DNA of 34,473 nt, taken from a virus. The stretch is taken from positions 1 through 34,473 of IMG/VR virus record IMGVR_UViG_3300032240_001921. One strand, 5' to 3'. Below are positions 15,859 to 22,879 of the stretch, piece by piece. How positions within the stretch are numbered: position 1 is the stretch's first letter; each line of letters begins with the position of its first letter. The notes beneath the pieces were generated by a model. The model was not told where the DNA came from. It saw only the letters and a program-made list of their open reading frames with translations, and did not search any database. Both the position numbers and the translations under genes were made by a program.

Positions 15859-16494
15859 TCAATACGGCGTGCTGTAAGGATCAGGCATCCGGCGCGTGAA
15901 CGTGGTGTTCAGCACAGACAAAGCCTTGGCCTTGTATTGGTTGAGGAATATCTCAGACTCGCCGTACGACTGCTCTTTGAACTTCGCCAAATGGCAGGCG
16001 TAGTACGGCACCGGGTCCGTCCATGGGCTGATAATAGGGTCCGTCCCCGTGCTGGTGGTCAGCGCCGTAGGCAAAATGATAGTGTCCAACTCCATCTGGT
16101 ACACCTGGTCAGGCACCGGCCCTAAGTAAAACGACTGCTGCCCAAAAATGGAAAAAGCAATCGGCCGGCCGATGTAGTTCTGCCAAAAACGTAACTCGGA
16201 GTTAAACTGGGTCCAAGGCATATAACGCAAAGGTATGCGCGTGTTGCCCCAAATTAAATTGATGTTCAGAATGTCCATTGTTTGGATGCCGCTGGGCAAA
16301 TCGCTAAACAGATAGACTTCTTGGTTTGTTACGGTGGGTTCTGGCTGAATGGTGCGCAGGCAGCCCGTATCGCGCACCAGCCGCTCACGAGCGGAGTTGA
16401 TGTAGTCGGTTAACTCGTCATCAGTCCAAAAATTAGCGTTAGCATCATGCAGCAGCCTGCGGCATTGCGTGATGTAACTTGAGAGCGTTGCCAT
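15859..16494 (-). CDS. Head-tail adaptor protein (P22 gp4-like)
   Basis: A 211-residue protein with a helical N-terminus (ITQCRRLLHDANANFWTDDELTDYINSARERL) that matches the phage adaptor/head-completion proteins that plug the portal in podophages. The C-terminal half is more mixed (SPWTDPVPYYACHLAKFKEQS). GGAG lies about 6 bases upstream of the ATG. It lies between a short beta protein and the gp10-like hub, the order seen in P22-like head-tail junction genes. Confidence 0.8.
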   Translation of the reverse strand: MATLSSYITQCRRLLHDANANFWTDDELTDYINSARERLVRDTGCLRTIQPEPTVTNQEVYLFSDLPSGIQTMDILNINLIWGNTRIPLRYMPWTQFNSELRFWQNYIGRPIAFSIFGQQSFYLGPVPDQVYQMELDTIILPTALTTSTGTDPIISPWTDPVPYYACHLAKFKEQSYGESEIFLNQYKAKALSVLNTTFTRRMPDPYSTPY

Positions 16495-16506
16495 TTAAAC
16501 TCCACC

Positions 16507-16791
16507 TCATGATACAAGCGCAACAACCTTTGGCCGCTCTGCCTCGGGCTTCTGGTCGGCAATAACAAACCGATCCAACCGCTTTAAAGCTGCCGGCACG
16601 TCATTAGACGTGACAGCCCACCCTAGCCTGGCAAGCACGGGTACGCGATCAGCCAATCCGTACCCAAAGACGTGCCGCGCCACCTCCAAAGGTACGTTGA
16701 CAGACTTGCCGGCCGGGAACGTGTACTTGTCCCCATGCCACATATCCTCAAACGTCTCTTTAGTAGCGTTGGTGACCCAGACTTCGTTCAT
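16507..16791 (-). CDS. Small conserved phage protein (head-tail region)
   Basis: A 94-residue protein starting MNEVWVTNATKETFEDMWHG, with YTFPAGKSVNVPLEVARHVF in the middle. ATG at 16791 makes a 4-base ATGA overlap with the upstream stop; a TTG at 16812 would extend it by 7 unlike residues. The family is recurrent beside capsid and adaptor genes in podophages; function unknown, perhaps a head-tail connector component. Confidence 0.72.
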   Translation of the reverse strand: MNEVWVTNATKETFEDMWHGDKYTFPAGKSVNVPLEVARHVFGYGLADRVPVLARLGWAVTSNDVPAALKRLDRFVIADQKPEAERPKVVALVS

Positions 16792-17252
16792 AGGTTTACA
16801 ATGTCGCCCCAAACGCTGAAATTCACCGCCGAGTTAGCAACCGCCGTACCCACCTTCACAAACAAAGCGGGGGCGTTGTAAGCCGTGGTGGCTGCACCCG
16901 AGGCAAGGGTCAAATCCTGCCAAGTGTAAGAGCCGGTCACGTTGCCCAGCGTCTGACCGCCCGAGGTGGTCACGGCGTTGGAGGTGTTGCCATCGTTAGA
17001 CGTAAACACCACCACGTTGGCGGTCGCAATATTCGGCACCGAACCACCCGCCGTGTTAGACGGGTTGGTCACGGTAATACGCCGAATGATGTACGAGCCG
17101 TTGCCGTAAGGGCTGCCAATGCCGCCGTTAAGGATGGGCAGAGTAACCACGGCGTTGCCCGTGCTGGCAAGCGACTGCCCTGGCGCAAAAGAAATTCGGT
17201 AAGAACCAAAAAAATCCTGCGTATTTTGGGCTACTGCATCAGGATTAGCCAT
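16788..17252 (-). CDS. Beta-rich head decoration or minor capsid protein
   Basis: A 154-residue Asn/Thr/Val-rich protein with many alternating hydrophobic residues (NAVVTLPI, IIRRITVTN, ANVVVFTSN, ALFVKVGTA), the signature of an all-beta fold. A strong AAGGAGG lies 7 bases before the ATG. It follows another beta-rich protein and the major capsid gene. Likely a surface or decoration protein of the head; specific family not recognised. Confidence 0.75.
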   Translation of the reverse strand: MANPDAVAQNTQDFFGSYRISFAPGQSLASTGNAVVTLPILNGGIGSPYGNGSYIIRRITVTNPSNTAGGSVPNIATANVVVFTSNDGNTSNAVTTSGGQTLGNVTGSYTWQDLTLASGAATTAYNAPALFVKVGTAVANSAVNFSVWGDIVNL

Positions 17253-17265
17253 GGTTAACCCTCCT

Positions 17266-17628
17266 TTACCAAGCCGTGCCGGAACCGCTGGTCACGTTGC
17301 CGCCGCCGTTCACGGTCAGCAGCGTAACGGTCTGCGTACCCGTGGTGGCGTTGGCGCGCACGTTAAAGCCGTCCGAAATCAGCACACCGCCGACATTGTT
17401 CGCAATCAACGTGGTCCAGCTATTCGCCGTACCCGTGTAGTTGTTGACCTCAATGGTGACGTTAGCCGTGGGCAACAGCAGATAAGTGCCAGCCGGGACA
17501 AACTGAGAGTTTGTCATCGCGGTAGCGTTGCCGGCGCCGACGCTGGAAATGGTCACAGGCTGCAAATACGCGGCCGGCGTGTTAGCCGAGGCATTTGCAA
17601 CGATGATCTTGTTTAGACCGAGAGCCAT
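17266..17628 (-). CDS. Beta-rich head protein
   Basis: A 120-residue protein (MALGLNKIIVANASAN) with high Thr, Asn, Val and Gly content and beta-strand alternation throughout (TYLLLPTANVTIEVN, TVTLLTVNG). AAGGAGG is placed 7 bases before the ATG. The composition resembles the preceding decoration-like protein, and both lie next to the coat gene, so they may be paralogues or partners on the capsid. No named family. Confidence 0.75.
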   Translation of the reverse strand: MALGLNKIIVANASANTPAAYLQPVTISSVGAGNATAMTNSQFVPAGTYLLLPTANVTIEVNNYTGTANSWTTLIANNVGGVLISDGFNVRANATTGTQTVTLLTVNGGGNVTSGSGTAW

Positions 17629-17640
17629 TGTTCTGCCTCC

Positions 17641-18657
17641 TTAGATCGTAAGAGCGTTATAGCCAGTGACCTTGGTCATGGCGCGAGGCTTGGTATTAAC
17701 CAACTCGGCGATCATGAGCACGGCACCGACATAACCAATCTGCCAGTTAGGCAGAGTGGACTCAAAGCCCGTAAACACAAACGAACCCTGATCGTGGATG
17801 TACAACGACAGGTAGTTGGTGTTCAGGAAGTACAGCGTACCTTCAGGGCAGTACGGGTCCGGGTAAACCGGCACGCCAGCCACCATGAGCGCGCGGAACG
17901 CGGCCTGCGGGCCATTGGCATCGCCATCAAAGCCGGAACCCGGCGTAATGACGTACTGCTCCTGACCAACGTAGTCCTGCGCCAGCAGGGTCCAGGTGCC
18001 AAAGCCGCACACGGCAAAGGTCGGGACTTCCGCGCCGTTCTTGACGGTGCCGCTGATGTACTGGAGCACGTTCTGACGGGTCGGGTTGACCGAACCAGCA
18101 GCGTACACCTTGGAGCGCCACCAGGTGTTGACCGTGGTAGAGCGGGCAATGTTGCCGTAGGTGCCTAGCGTGGTGCCGTCATCCACCGCACCCGGCAAAC
18201 CAATGAACTGCTGGGTGTTGGTGGTGTTGTTGTACAGCGCCGTCGCCATACCATCCATCATGACGTTGGTAGCGTCATTCATGCGCGCTTCGATCAGCGG
18301 AATAACCGCGTGATCCTGCTGCACAGCGCCTTCCATACCAAGGAACGGCACCGGGGCAATCATCAGCTTGAGGTTGAACTCAGCGTTGTACGCGCCCTGC
18401 TGAACTGCGGGCTGAGTGAACGAACCGGAATAGTCCGACCACTGCGCGTTGATGAACTGGCTGCCCTGCACCGGCACGGTAACGGACGAAACACCGCCCG
18501 TGGCCTGCTGGCTGTTTGCAATCAGCGCCGCCATAAGCGGGGTGCTGTTGTAAATCTGGACAACGAGTTTCGGAATGAACGCCCTACGAGTAAGGTAGGT
18601 CAGTTCTGTGTACTGCGTGCTCCCCGATGCGGGGAGAATACCACCACCAATTGGCAT
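17641..18657 (-). CDS. Major capsid protein
   Basis: A 338-residue protein whose position and content fit the coat protein. It has TELTYLTRRAFIPKLVVQIY near the N-terminus, a conserved-looking TVNTWWRSKVY region and a C-terminal HDQGSFVFTGFESTLP segment, as in HK97-fold coat proteins of podophages. TAGGAG lies 6 bases before the ATG. The scaffold-like gene precedes it and two beta-rich head proteins follow, the usual head order. The exact coat subfamily is not certain from sequence alone. Confidence 0.88.
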   Translation of the reverse strand: MPIGGGILPASGSTQYTELTYLTRRAFIPKLVVQIYNSTPLMAALIANSQQATGGVSSVTVPVQGSQFINAQWSDYSGSFTQPAVQQGAYNAEFNLKLMIAPVPFLGMEGAVQQDHAVIPLIEARMNDATNVMMDGMATALYNNTTNTQQFIGLPGAVDDGTTLGTYGNIARSTTVNTWWRSKVYAAGSVNPTRQNVLQYISGTVKNGAEVPTFAVCGFGTWTLLAQDYVGQEQYVITPGSGFDGDANGPQAAFRALMVAGVPVYPDPYCPEGTLYFLNTNYLSLYIHDQGSFVFTGFESTLPNWQIGYVGAVLMIAELVNTKPRAMTKVTGYNALTI

Positions 18658-18687
18658 GTCTTTCTCCTAACTACTGTTGATACCGCA

Positions 18688-19230
18688 TCAGAGACCAATG
18701 GGACGGCGCGGGTTGCGCAGTTCCGCAAGAGCCTTGAACGCCTCGTCACGCGCTGCACGCTGCGGATTCTTCCAATAACCTTGGAGAGTATCGCGCGCTT
18801 TGGTGTCCAGCACATTCATGTTGAAGGACGATGCCGTCGGTGCGGCCGCTTCCTTCATCCAGCGGTGGTAATCCGCCGCCGTTTCGTGGTTGGTAATGCC
18901 CTTCTCAAGCATCACCTTCTCCACTTCGTGAATTTCGTCTTCGGTTTGAATTTTACCGGCCTTCATCAAGTCTTGCCGACGCCGGGCAAGCTCTGCAAGA
19001 GCATCTTTTTCTTGCAATTTAGACTCAAGCATCTGAATGCGCGCTTCAGCCGCGTTTGCAACCCGGTACATAGACTCATCAATTTCCAATTCTGGAATAT
19101 TGAGGCCAGGCTGGGCCTTCTTAGTCAGCCGCAGAAAATCCTTACGGGTATCCGGGTTTTCAGCAAGCGTGCGAGCCAAACGAGCCAGTTCGTCGCGCGT
19201 TTCAAAGCTCAAATCTTCAAGAGACGCCAT
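18688..19230 (-). CDS. Probable scaffolding protein
   Basis: A 180-residue, highly charged, mostly helical protein (ETRDELARLARTLAEN, ARIQMLESKLQEKD, IHEVEKVMLEKG) ending in a basic C-terminus (RNPRRPIGL). A position just before the capsid gene, high helix content and a basic tail that can dock on coat protein are the usual marks of phage scaffolds. AAGGTGAT precedes the ATG. Scaffold families diverge widely, so identity rests on context and composition. Confidence 0.8.
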   Translation of the reverse strand: MASLEDLSFETRDELARLARTLAENPDTRKDFLRLTKKAQPGLNIPELEIDESMYRVANAAEARIQMLESKLQEKDALAELARRRQDLMKAGKIQTEDEIHEVEKVMLEKGITNHETAADYHRWMKEAAAPTASSFNMNVLDTKARDTLQGYWKNPQRAARDEAFKALAELRNPRRPIGL

Positions 19231-19231
19231 A

Positions 19232-19417
19232 TCAGATCACCTTTTTACCGTCACCGGGCGGCTTGATGCTCATCCGGTTTTTAGAACCCGCGGCAGTAGC
19301 GTTCTTCAGGCCACCAAGCTCCGAATAACGCGGCGTGTTGATGATCTGACCGTTCTGCTGGGTGTTGTCAGTCGGGCGGCGGGGGTTAGAAGCCCCGCGT
19401 GGCTTAAAAAGGTCCAT
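19232..19417 (-). CDS. Small hypothetical protein
   Basis: A 61-residue basic, polar protein starting MDLFKPRGASNPRRP and ending PPGDGKKVI, likely disordered. GGAG lies 6 bases before the ATG. It lies one base before the scaffold gene and just after the Pro/Gly-rich protein. No function recognised; perhaps a small virion or assembly accessory. Confidence 0.65.
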   Translation of the reverse strand: MDLFKPRGASNPRRPTDNTQQNGQIINTPRYSELGGLKNATAAGSKNRMSIKPPGDGKKVI

Positions 19418-19426
19418 TTTAAACTC

Positions 19427-20020
19427 CTATCGGGGCATTCCCGGAAGCGGACCACCCGCACCCGGCATTGGGGGACCACCGGGACGGGGACCGCCCGGCA
19501 TAGGCATTCCACCAGGCGGCGGGCCACCCGGCATTGGCATACCGCCCGGAGGCGGACCACCAGGCATACCACCCGGCATCGGCGGTGGCGCACCCGGAGG
19601 ACCACCCGCACCAGCCATGCCAGGAATAGCCGGCATACCGGCCATCGCCTTCATTTCAGGCGTTGCGCCGCCAGCTTGAGGCAGATTCTGCAACAACTGA
19701 AGGATTTCGGCGTTCTGAAGCTCGCCAACCTTCTGCCGGCGCGGCCCCATCGCTCCTGTAAGCGAACGCAAAGCGGAAACCAGCTTCTGACCGTCAGGGG
19801 TCTCAGAACCAATTGCCGGCAAAGACTGCTCAATCAAGTCCATCGCCATGCCCACGTTGATCAACGCGGCTTCGCGGGAACCCATCTTAGGCTCAGGCGT
19901 GCTCATAGGCGCTGCCATTGGCGGCGTCGCGGCACCACTTTCACCCGGGTTAGGTGCAGTAAGTTCCGGTGCTTCTTTTGGGCGCTGGTTTTGCAGCAAC
20001 CTCATAACGCTTTCGGACAC
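19427..20020 (-). CDS. Pro/Gly/Met-rich head-cluster protein
   Basis: A 197-residue protein. The first two thirds are polar and helical (ALINVGMAMDLIEQSLPAI, GELQNAEILQLLQNLPQ). The last about 75 residues are a repetitive GGPPPGGMPMPGG tail. I chose GTG at 20020 because GGAG sits 6 bases upstream; a GTG at 20059 would add 13 residues without a clear ribosome site. It lies between the minigenes and the scaffold and may be a structural or assembly protein with a disordered tail. The tail's DNA repeats are prone to slippage. Confidence 0.65.
   Translation of the reverse strand: MSESVMRLLQNQRPKEAPELTAPNPGESGAATPPMAAPMSTPEPKMGSREAALINVGMAMDLIEQSLPAIGSETPDGQKLVSALRSLTGAMGPRRQKVGELQNAEILQLLQNLPQAGGATPEMKAMAGMPAIPGMAGAGGPPGAPPPMPGGMPGGPPPGGMPMPGGPPPGGMPMPGGPRPGGPPMPGAGGPLPGMPR
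19435..19620 (-). repeat. In-frame Pro/Gly/Met repeat tract
   Basis: The minus strand encodes imperfect repeats of GGPPPGGMPMP in the C-terminal tail of the gene at 19427-20020. The DNA copies around 19490-19560 are nearly identical, consistent with recent tandem duplication and likely length variation between strains. Confidence 0.8.
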
Positions 20021-20075
20021 TTGAAGCTCCACAATAACAATCTCGGGGGTAACACTCACCGCGCATCAAAGTCAA

Positions 20076-20104
20076 GCGGGACTATTTTTATCTTCCGGTC
20101 CCGC
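20076..20104 (-). other. Inverted repeat between minigenes and next late gene
   Basis: A perfect 7-base inverted repeat (GCGGGAC at 20076-20082, GTCCCGC at 20098-20104) with a 15-base loop lies between the second minigene and the Pro/Gly-rich gene. No U-run follows on the transcribed minus strand, so it is a doubtful terminator; it may protect or process the messenger RNA. Confidence 0.5.
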
Positions 20105-20146
20105 GCGGAAGTCGCGGATTAACGACTGCTCAAGGCAGTGCGTTAG

Positions 20147-20179
20147 TTACCGGCGAGCCTTACGACCCTTGCGACGCAT
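20147..20179 (-). CDS. Arginine-rich minigene, 10 residues (MRRKGRKARR)
   Basis: A 10-residue open frame, MRRKGRKARR, whose start is preceded by AAAGGAGG with a 6-base spacer, an ideal ribosome site. Seven of its ten residues are Arg or Lys. It lies 39 bases downstream of the stop of a second basic mini-frame that has an even stronger ribosome site. Two such signals on tiny basic frames are unlikely to be chance. The likely use is DNA or RNA binding, or a decoy or translational control; function unproven. Confidence 0.6.
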   Translation of the reverse strand: MRRKGRKARR

Positions 20180-20218
20180 GGGAAACCTCCTTTCATTGCT
20201 AGAGTTGAACACACCGCA

Positions 20219-20260
20219 TTAACGGCCACGACGGCGACCGCGCTTGACGGACTTGTACAT
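20219..20260 (-). CDS. Arginine-rich minigene, 13 residues (MYKSVKRGRRRGR)
   Basis: A 13-residue frame, MYKSVKRGRRRGR, preceded by AAAGGAGGTGAT, which fits the 16S anti-Shine-Dalgarno end almost completely, with a short spacer. It is in the same frame as the portal and as the 68-codon open frame that follows the portal's stop. It may be a real short peptide, or the start of translation inside a longer tail that needs stop-codon readthrough. Basic peptides of this kind condense DNA in some small phages, but no similarity to a named protein is claimed. Confidence 0.6.
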   Translation of the reverse strand: MYKSVKRGRRRGR

Positions 20261-20264
20261 GGTA

Positions 20265-20426
20265 TCACCTCCTTTCCGAACGCGCATTAGCGCGTGGCGC
20301 TGCCCTGTTACCAAGGCTGCGAATGGAGGATACCCTGTATTCCATGGACGGCGTAGCATTTCCTCGCGCAATATCTTTTGCTTGCGCTCTAGGTTGGTCG
20401 GCTTTGATCCTAAAATCTTGCGCCAT
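20265..20426 (-). CDS. Possible 53-residue protein overlapping the portal stop (competing frame)
   Basis: A frame starts at ATG 20426 by a TGATG overlap with the portal stop, has AGGG 8 bases upstream, and ends at TGA inside the ribosome site of the 13-residue minigene. Its product (MAQDFRIKADQPRAQ...) has no recognised feature. The portal-frame readthrough region on the same bases has a more protein-like composition, so this call is uncertain. Confidence 0.35.
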   Translation of the reverse strand: MAQDFRIKADQPRAQAKDIARGNATPSMEYRVSSIRSLGNRAAPRANARSERR

Positions 20427-22039
20427 CACTTACCCTGCTTGCCTGGTGGCTTACCCTCTGGAGGTGGGCTTGCCTTTTGCTGAGCGGTTTGCTTCTTGAG
20501 CCTATCCTTCAACAATTGCTTCATAGGCGGATCGAGCAGATCAATCAAGGACTCTTTGTCGATGGCTTGGGCTTTGAACAAATTGAACGCCAACTGCCGC
20601 ATGTCCTCCATAAAAATCGGGCTGTTGGAGTGCGCATCAACCTTTACCATAAAGTCCTTAGTGAACTGCTCGGCAATAAACTTATTGCCCTGCAAATCCG
20701 TAAAATGCGTGGGGTCGTACTGTTGCAACAGTTTAAGATACAACGTCGCCATCTTTTCCAGCGCGTCTTCAACGACCAAAGCGCGCTTTTTGATGCGCGA
20801 GGAACCCAGCCGCGCCAACTGAGACGCATGCCCCTGAGACCTAACGCCCGACTCACCCCGGCCCGACAGCACGCTAGAAATGCCCGACGCTTCGCTAAAC
20901 ATGGCGTCAATCGCGTCAATCTCGCGGAACAGGTCTGCCGGCATTTCAGGTGCCAGCCGCTCAACCTTGCCCTGCGCCATGTCATTGGACAACAAGCCGC
21001 CAGCGCGATTTAGCGCAAAGTTCTTCTCGTCCAGAATGCCCGTGAAACCCATCAAAGCCGTGGGCGGGTTTACCTGCTTGCTCAACAGGTCCAAGATTTC
21101 GGTCATACGGCGGTTGCGCATCTGCTGGAGGTAAACCAGCTTCTGCACCTCAGATTGCCCCCAGTAGTAGTCATACTGCGGATTCGGCGTGATCTGGATA
21201 AACGGCAGTTCACCCTTCATGAAAAGCTGCTCGCCGGGGCGGTCATAGATAATCACGTCTGGGTCCGCAATGGTCACGACCTGATAGTCGTTGGTCTCAT
21301 CGTCCCAAACGTAAAGCTCACGCATCTCAACCGTATCCTCGGCCACCCGCGCTTTCATGCGGTTATAGCCGTACAAGTCTAGGTTGATGGTGCCGTAAAT
21401 TGTCGGGTTGGTCTGGGACATCACAATGCGGTCCAAGCCCTCAGGCACATGGCTTACGGCATGCTGTGATGCGCTGATGCGGTCCATGATGGACTTTCGC
21501 TTGGGATGCCCGTACAGCCGCCGCGCCAAATCGGACTTGGTGATGTAGTAGGTCTGGACCATTGCCTCTTGGCGGTCAGTGTAAGGCGTATCTTCGCGCA
21601 GCACACCAACGCTGCCAGGCTCCACCATGTAGGGGTGAATGGACCCATTGCGCACAACCAACTTCACAAACGTAGACGAGTAAACCAACGCCCACGTCAT
21701 CGCCATGGCAAACACTTGGTCGCCGTTGCTGTCCTGCCATTTGTCATTCAACGCCGAGGTCAGCACCTGCACCTTCATATGCTCAGGCTGAGGCACCGAC
21801 GCGCCAAGGTTGATGCTAAACCGCGTGGTGTCGGCACTAAACAAAAACGCCGTAACCTGATCAATGTGCGGGTAAATCTTGTTGTAGTGCGCCGGGCTTT
21901 CTTCCGGCCCAGACCCAAAGAGATACCAAGAGCGCAGGCTGCTATAATCAGCCTTCCGCTCCTCGCGGGACACCAAACACTTCTCCATCAAATCCAGATA
22001 CAGTGTTTCGCGCTCAATCGGGTCTTTTGGAATGATCAC
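20426..22039 (-). CDS. Portal protein
   Basis: A 537-residue protein consistent with podophage portals. It has an N-terminal helical region (ERETLYLDLMEKCLV), central segments MIDR-type and a conserved-looking YYWGQSEVQKLVYLQQMRNRR block followed by KQVNPPTALMGF, then an acidic helix region and a basic Pro-rich tail (PPPEGKPPGKQGK). It starts at GTG 22039 in a 4-base GTGA overlap with the zinc-ribbon-like gene and lies between TerL and the scaffold/coat pair, as expected. The portal frame continues for 68 codons after its TGA stop, to the end of the 13-residue minigene. Confidence 0.88.
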   Translation of the reverse strand: MIIPKDPIERETLYLDLMEKCLVSREERKADYSSLRSWYLFGSGPEESPAHYNKIYPHIDQVTAFLFSADTTRFSINLGASVPQPEHMKVQVLTSALNDKWQDSNGDQVFAMAMTWALVYSSTFVKLVVRNGSIHPYMVEPGSVGVLREDTPYTDRQEAMVQTYYITKSDLARRLYGHPKRKSIMDRISASQHAVSHVPEGLDRIVMSQTNPTIYGTINLDLYGYNRMKARVAEDTVEMRELYVWDDETNDYQVVTIADPDVIIYDRPGEQLFMKGELPFIQITPNPQYDYYWGQSEVQKLVYLQQMRNRRMTEILDLLSKQVNPPTALMGFTGILDEKNFALNRAGGLLSNDMAQGKVERLAPEMPADLFREIDAIDAMFSEASGISSVLSGRGESGVRSQGHASQLARLGSSRIKKRALVVEDALEKMATLYLKLLQQYDPTHFTDLQGNKFIAEQFTKDFMVKVDAHSNSPIFMEDMRQLAFNLFKAQAIDKESLIDLLDPPMKQLLKDRLKKQTAQQKASPPPEGKPPGKQGK

Positions 22040-22494
22040 GGCTTCACCTGAAGGTTTTCATGATCACCTACATAACTCGCCGTCCGGGGTCCACGCAATT
22101 CGCCTGCTTCCCGCGGATTGAACCCAACACTCTCGCCGCGCACCGACTTGATGCCGCCGCCCAACACTGACTGCATGCTATGCCCCGCACCGCCGCCCCA
22201 GATCACGCCAGAGCCTGGTCGCTGCTCAGGGGGCTGCTCTACAGGCGGCGCGTTGTTGCGGGTCAGGTAGCCCTCTTGGTGCTCGCCCTCGCGGGTGCTC
22301 TTGATGTTCGTCATGTTGAACTCATTCGCCAGCCCCTTCAGGTTAGCATCGTTCCGCTTGGTTTTATCAGACAAATAGGCCGGCGCTTTCAGGAACGCCA
22401 CCTTGATGCCGTCCAAGCAGCCGTGCGTGCAGACAGCCTCCCAAGACTCAAAAAACCCGTGCTTTGGGCATTTGTAGTGCCGCTTAATTGCCAT
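22036..22494 (-). CDS. Conserved phage protein with N-terminal Cys/His cluster
   Basis: A 152-residue protein beginning MAIKRHYKCPKHGFFESWE, with further Cys residues (VCTHGC) within the first 26, forming a likely zinc-binding or rubredoxin-like knuckle. The C-terminal half is low complexity and Gly/Pro/Gln-rich. GAAGGAG is 7 bases before the ATG. It overlaps the HTH protein upstream by 11 bases and the portal by 4. Proteins of this pattern recur next to TerL and portal in podophages; function unknown. Confidence 0.75.
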   Translation of the reverse strand: MAIKRHYKCPKHGFFESWEAVCTHGCLDGIKVAFLKAPAYLSDKTKRNDANLKGLANEFNMTNIKSTREGEHQEGYLTRNNAPPVEQPPEQRPGSGVIWGGGAGHSMQSVLGGGIKSVRGESVGFNPREAGELRGPRTASYVGDHENLQVKP

Positions 22495-22879
22495 CCAACT
22501 GCTCCTTCAAGGTAGGCGTCATATACTGCGCCCGGTTTCTCATACCCACGTTCAGACGGATTTCACCGTCCACCACTTGCAGCCCAACGCTAGGCCGCAT
22601 GTCCAACACCGGCTCACGCCGATACCTAATCGCCTTGGTGCGGTTGGGGCGCTGATACACCTCGATCATGCCCGCCTCCCACTCATGCGCAAACTTGCTC
22701 AACGAAGATTGCAACCAATCCTGCATTGGACGGTTGCCGCGCTTGATGACCTCCTCAAACGTCTTCCGCGATACGCCGGTAAAATCCGTCAGCAAGTCCA
22801 TGCCAATGCCGCGGTCCTTGTCCGCCAAAAACCGGCGGTACCACTCCAGCAACTCTTTTTTTGGCCGCAAAGCAAACAT
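22484..22879 (-). CDS. Helix-turn-helix-like phage protein between TerL and portal
   Basis: A 131-residue protein starting MFALRPKKELLEWY. The segment LLTDFTGVSRKTFEEVIKRG has the shape of a helix-turn-helix, and the C-terminus is mixed. ATG at 22879 is used by TGATG overlap with TerL; an adjacent GTG at 22882 is possible. Its place next to TerL suggests a packaging partner or regulator. No family named. Confidence 0.7.
   Translation of the reverse strand: MFALRPKKELLEWYRRFLADKDRGIGMDLLTDFTGVSRKTFEEVIKRGNRPMQDWLQSSLSKFAHEWEAGMIEVYQRPNRTKAIRYRREPVLDMRPSVGLQVVDGEIRLNVGMRNRAQYMTPTLKEQLDGN

Noticed and set aside
18310-19266. Long plus-strand frame of 318 codons over the capsid and scaffold genes
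   Set aside because: It is antisense to well-supported late genes, with His/Arg-rich composition typical of shadow frames and no ribosome site or partner.
19037-20122. Long plus-strand frame of 361 codons
   Set aside because: Antisense to the scaffold and Pro/Gly-rich genes; its Thr/Arg/His repeats mirror the Pro/Gly tract on the coding strand.
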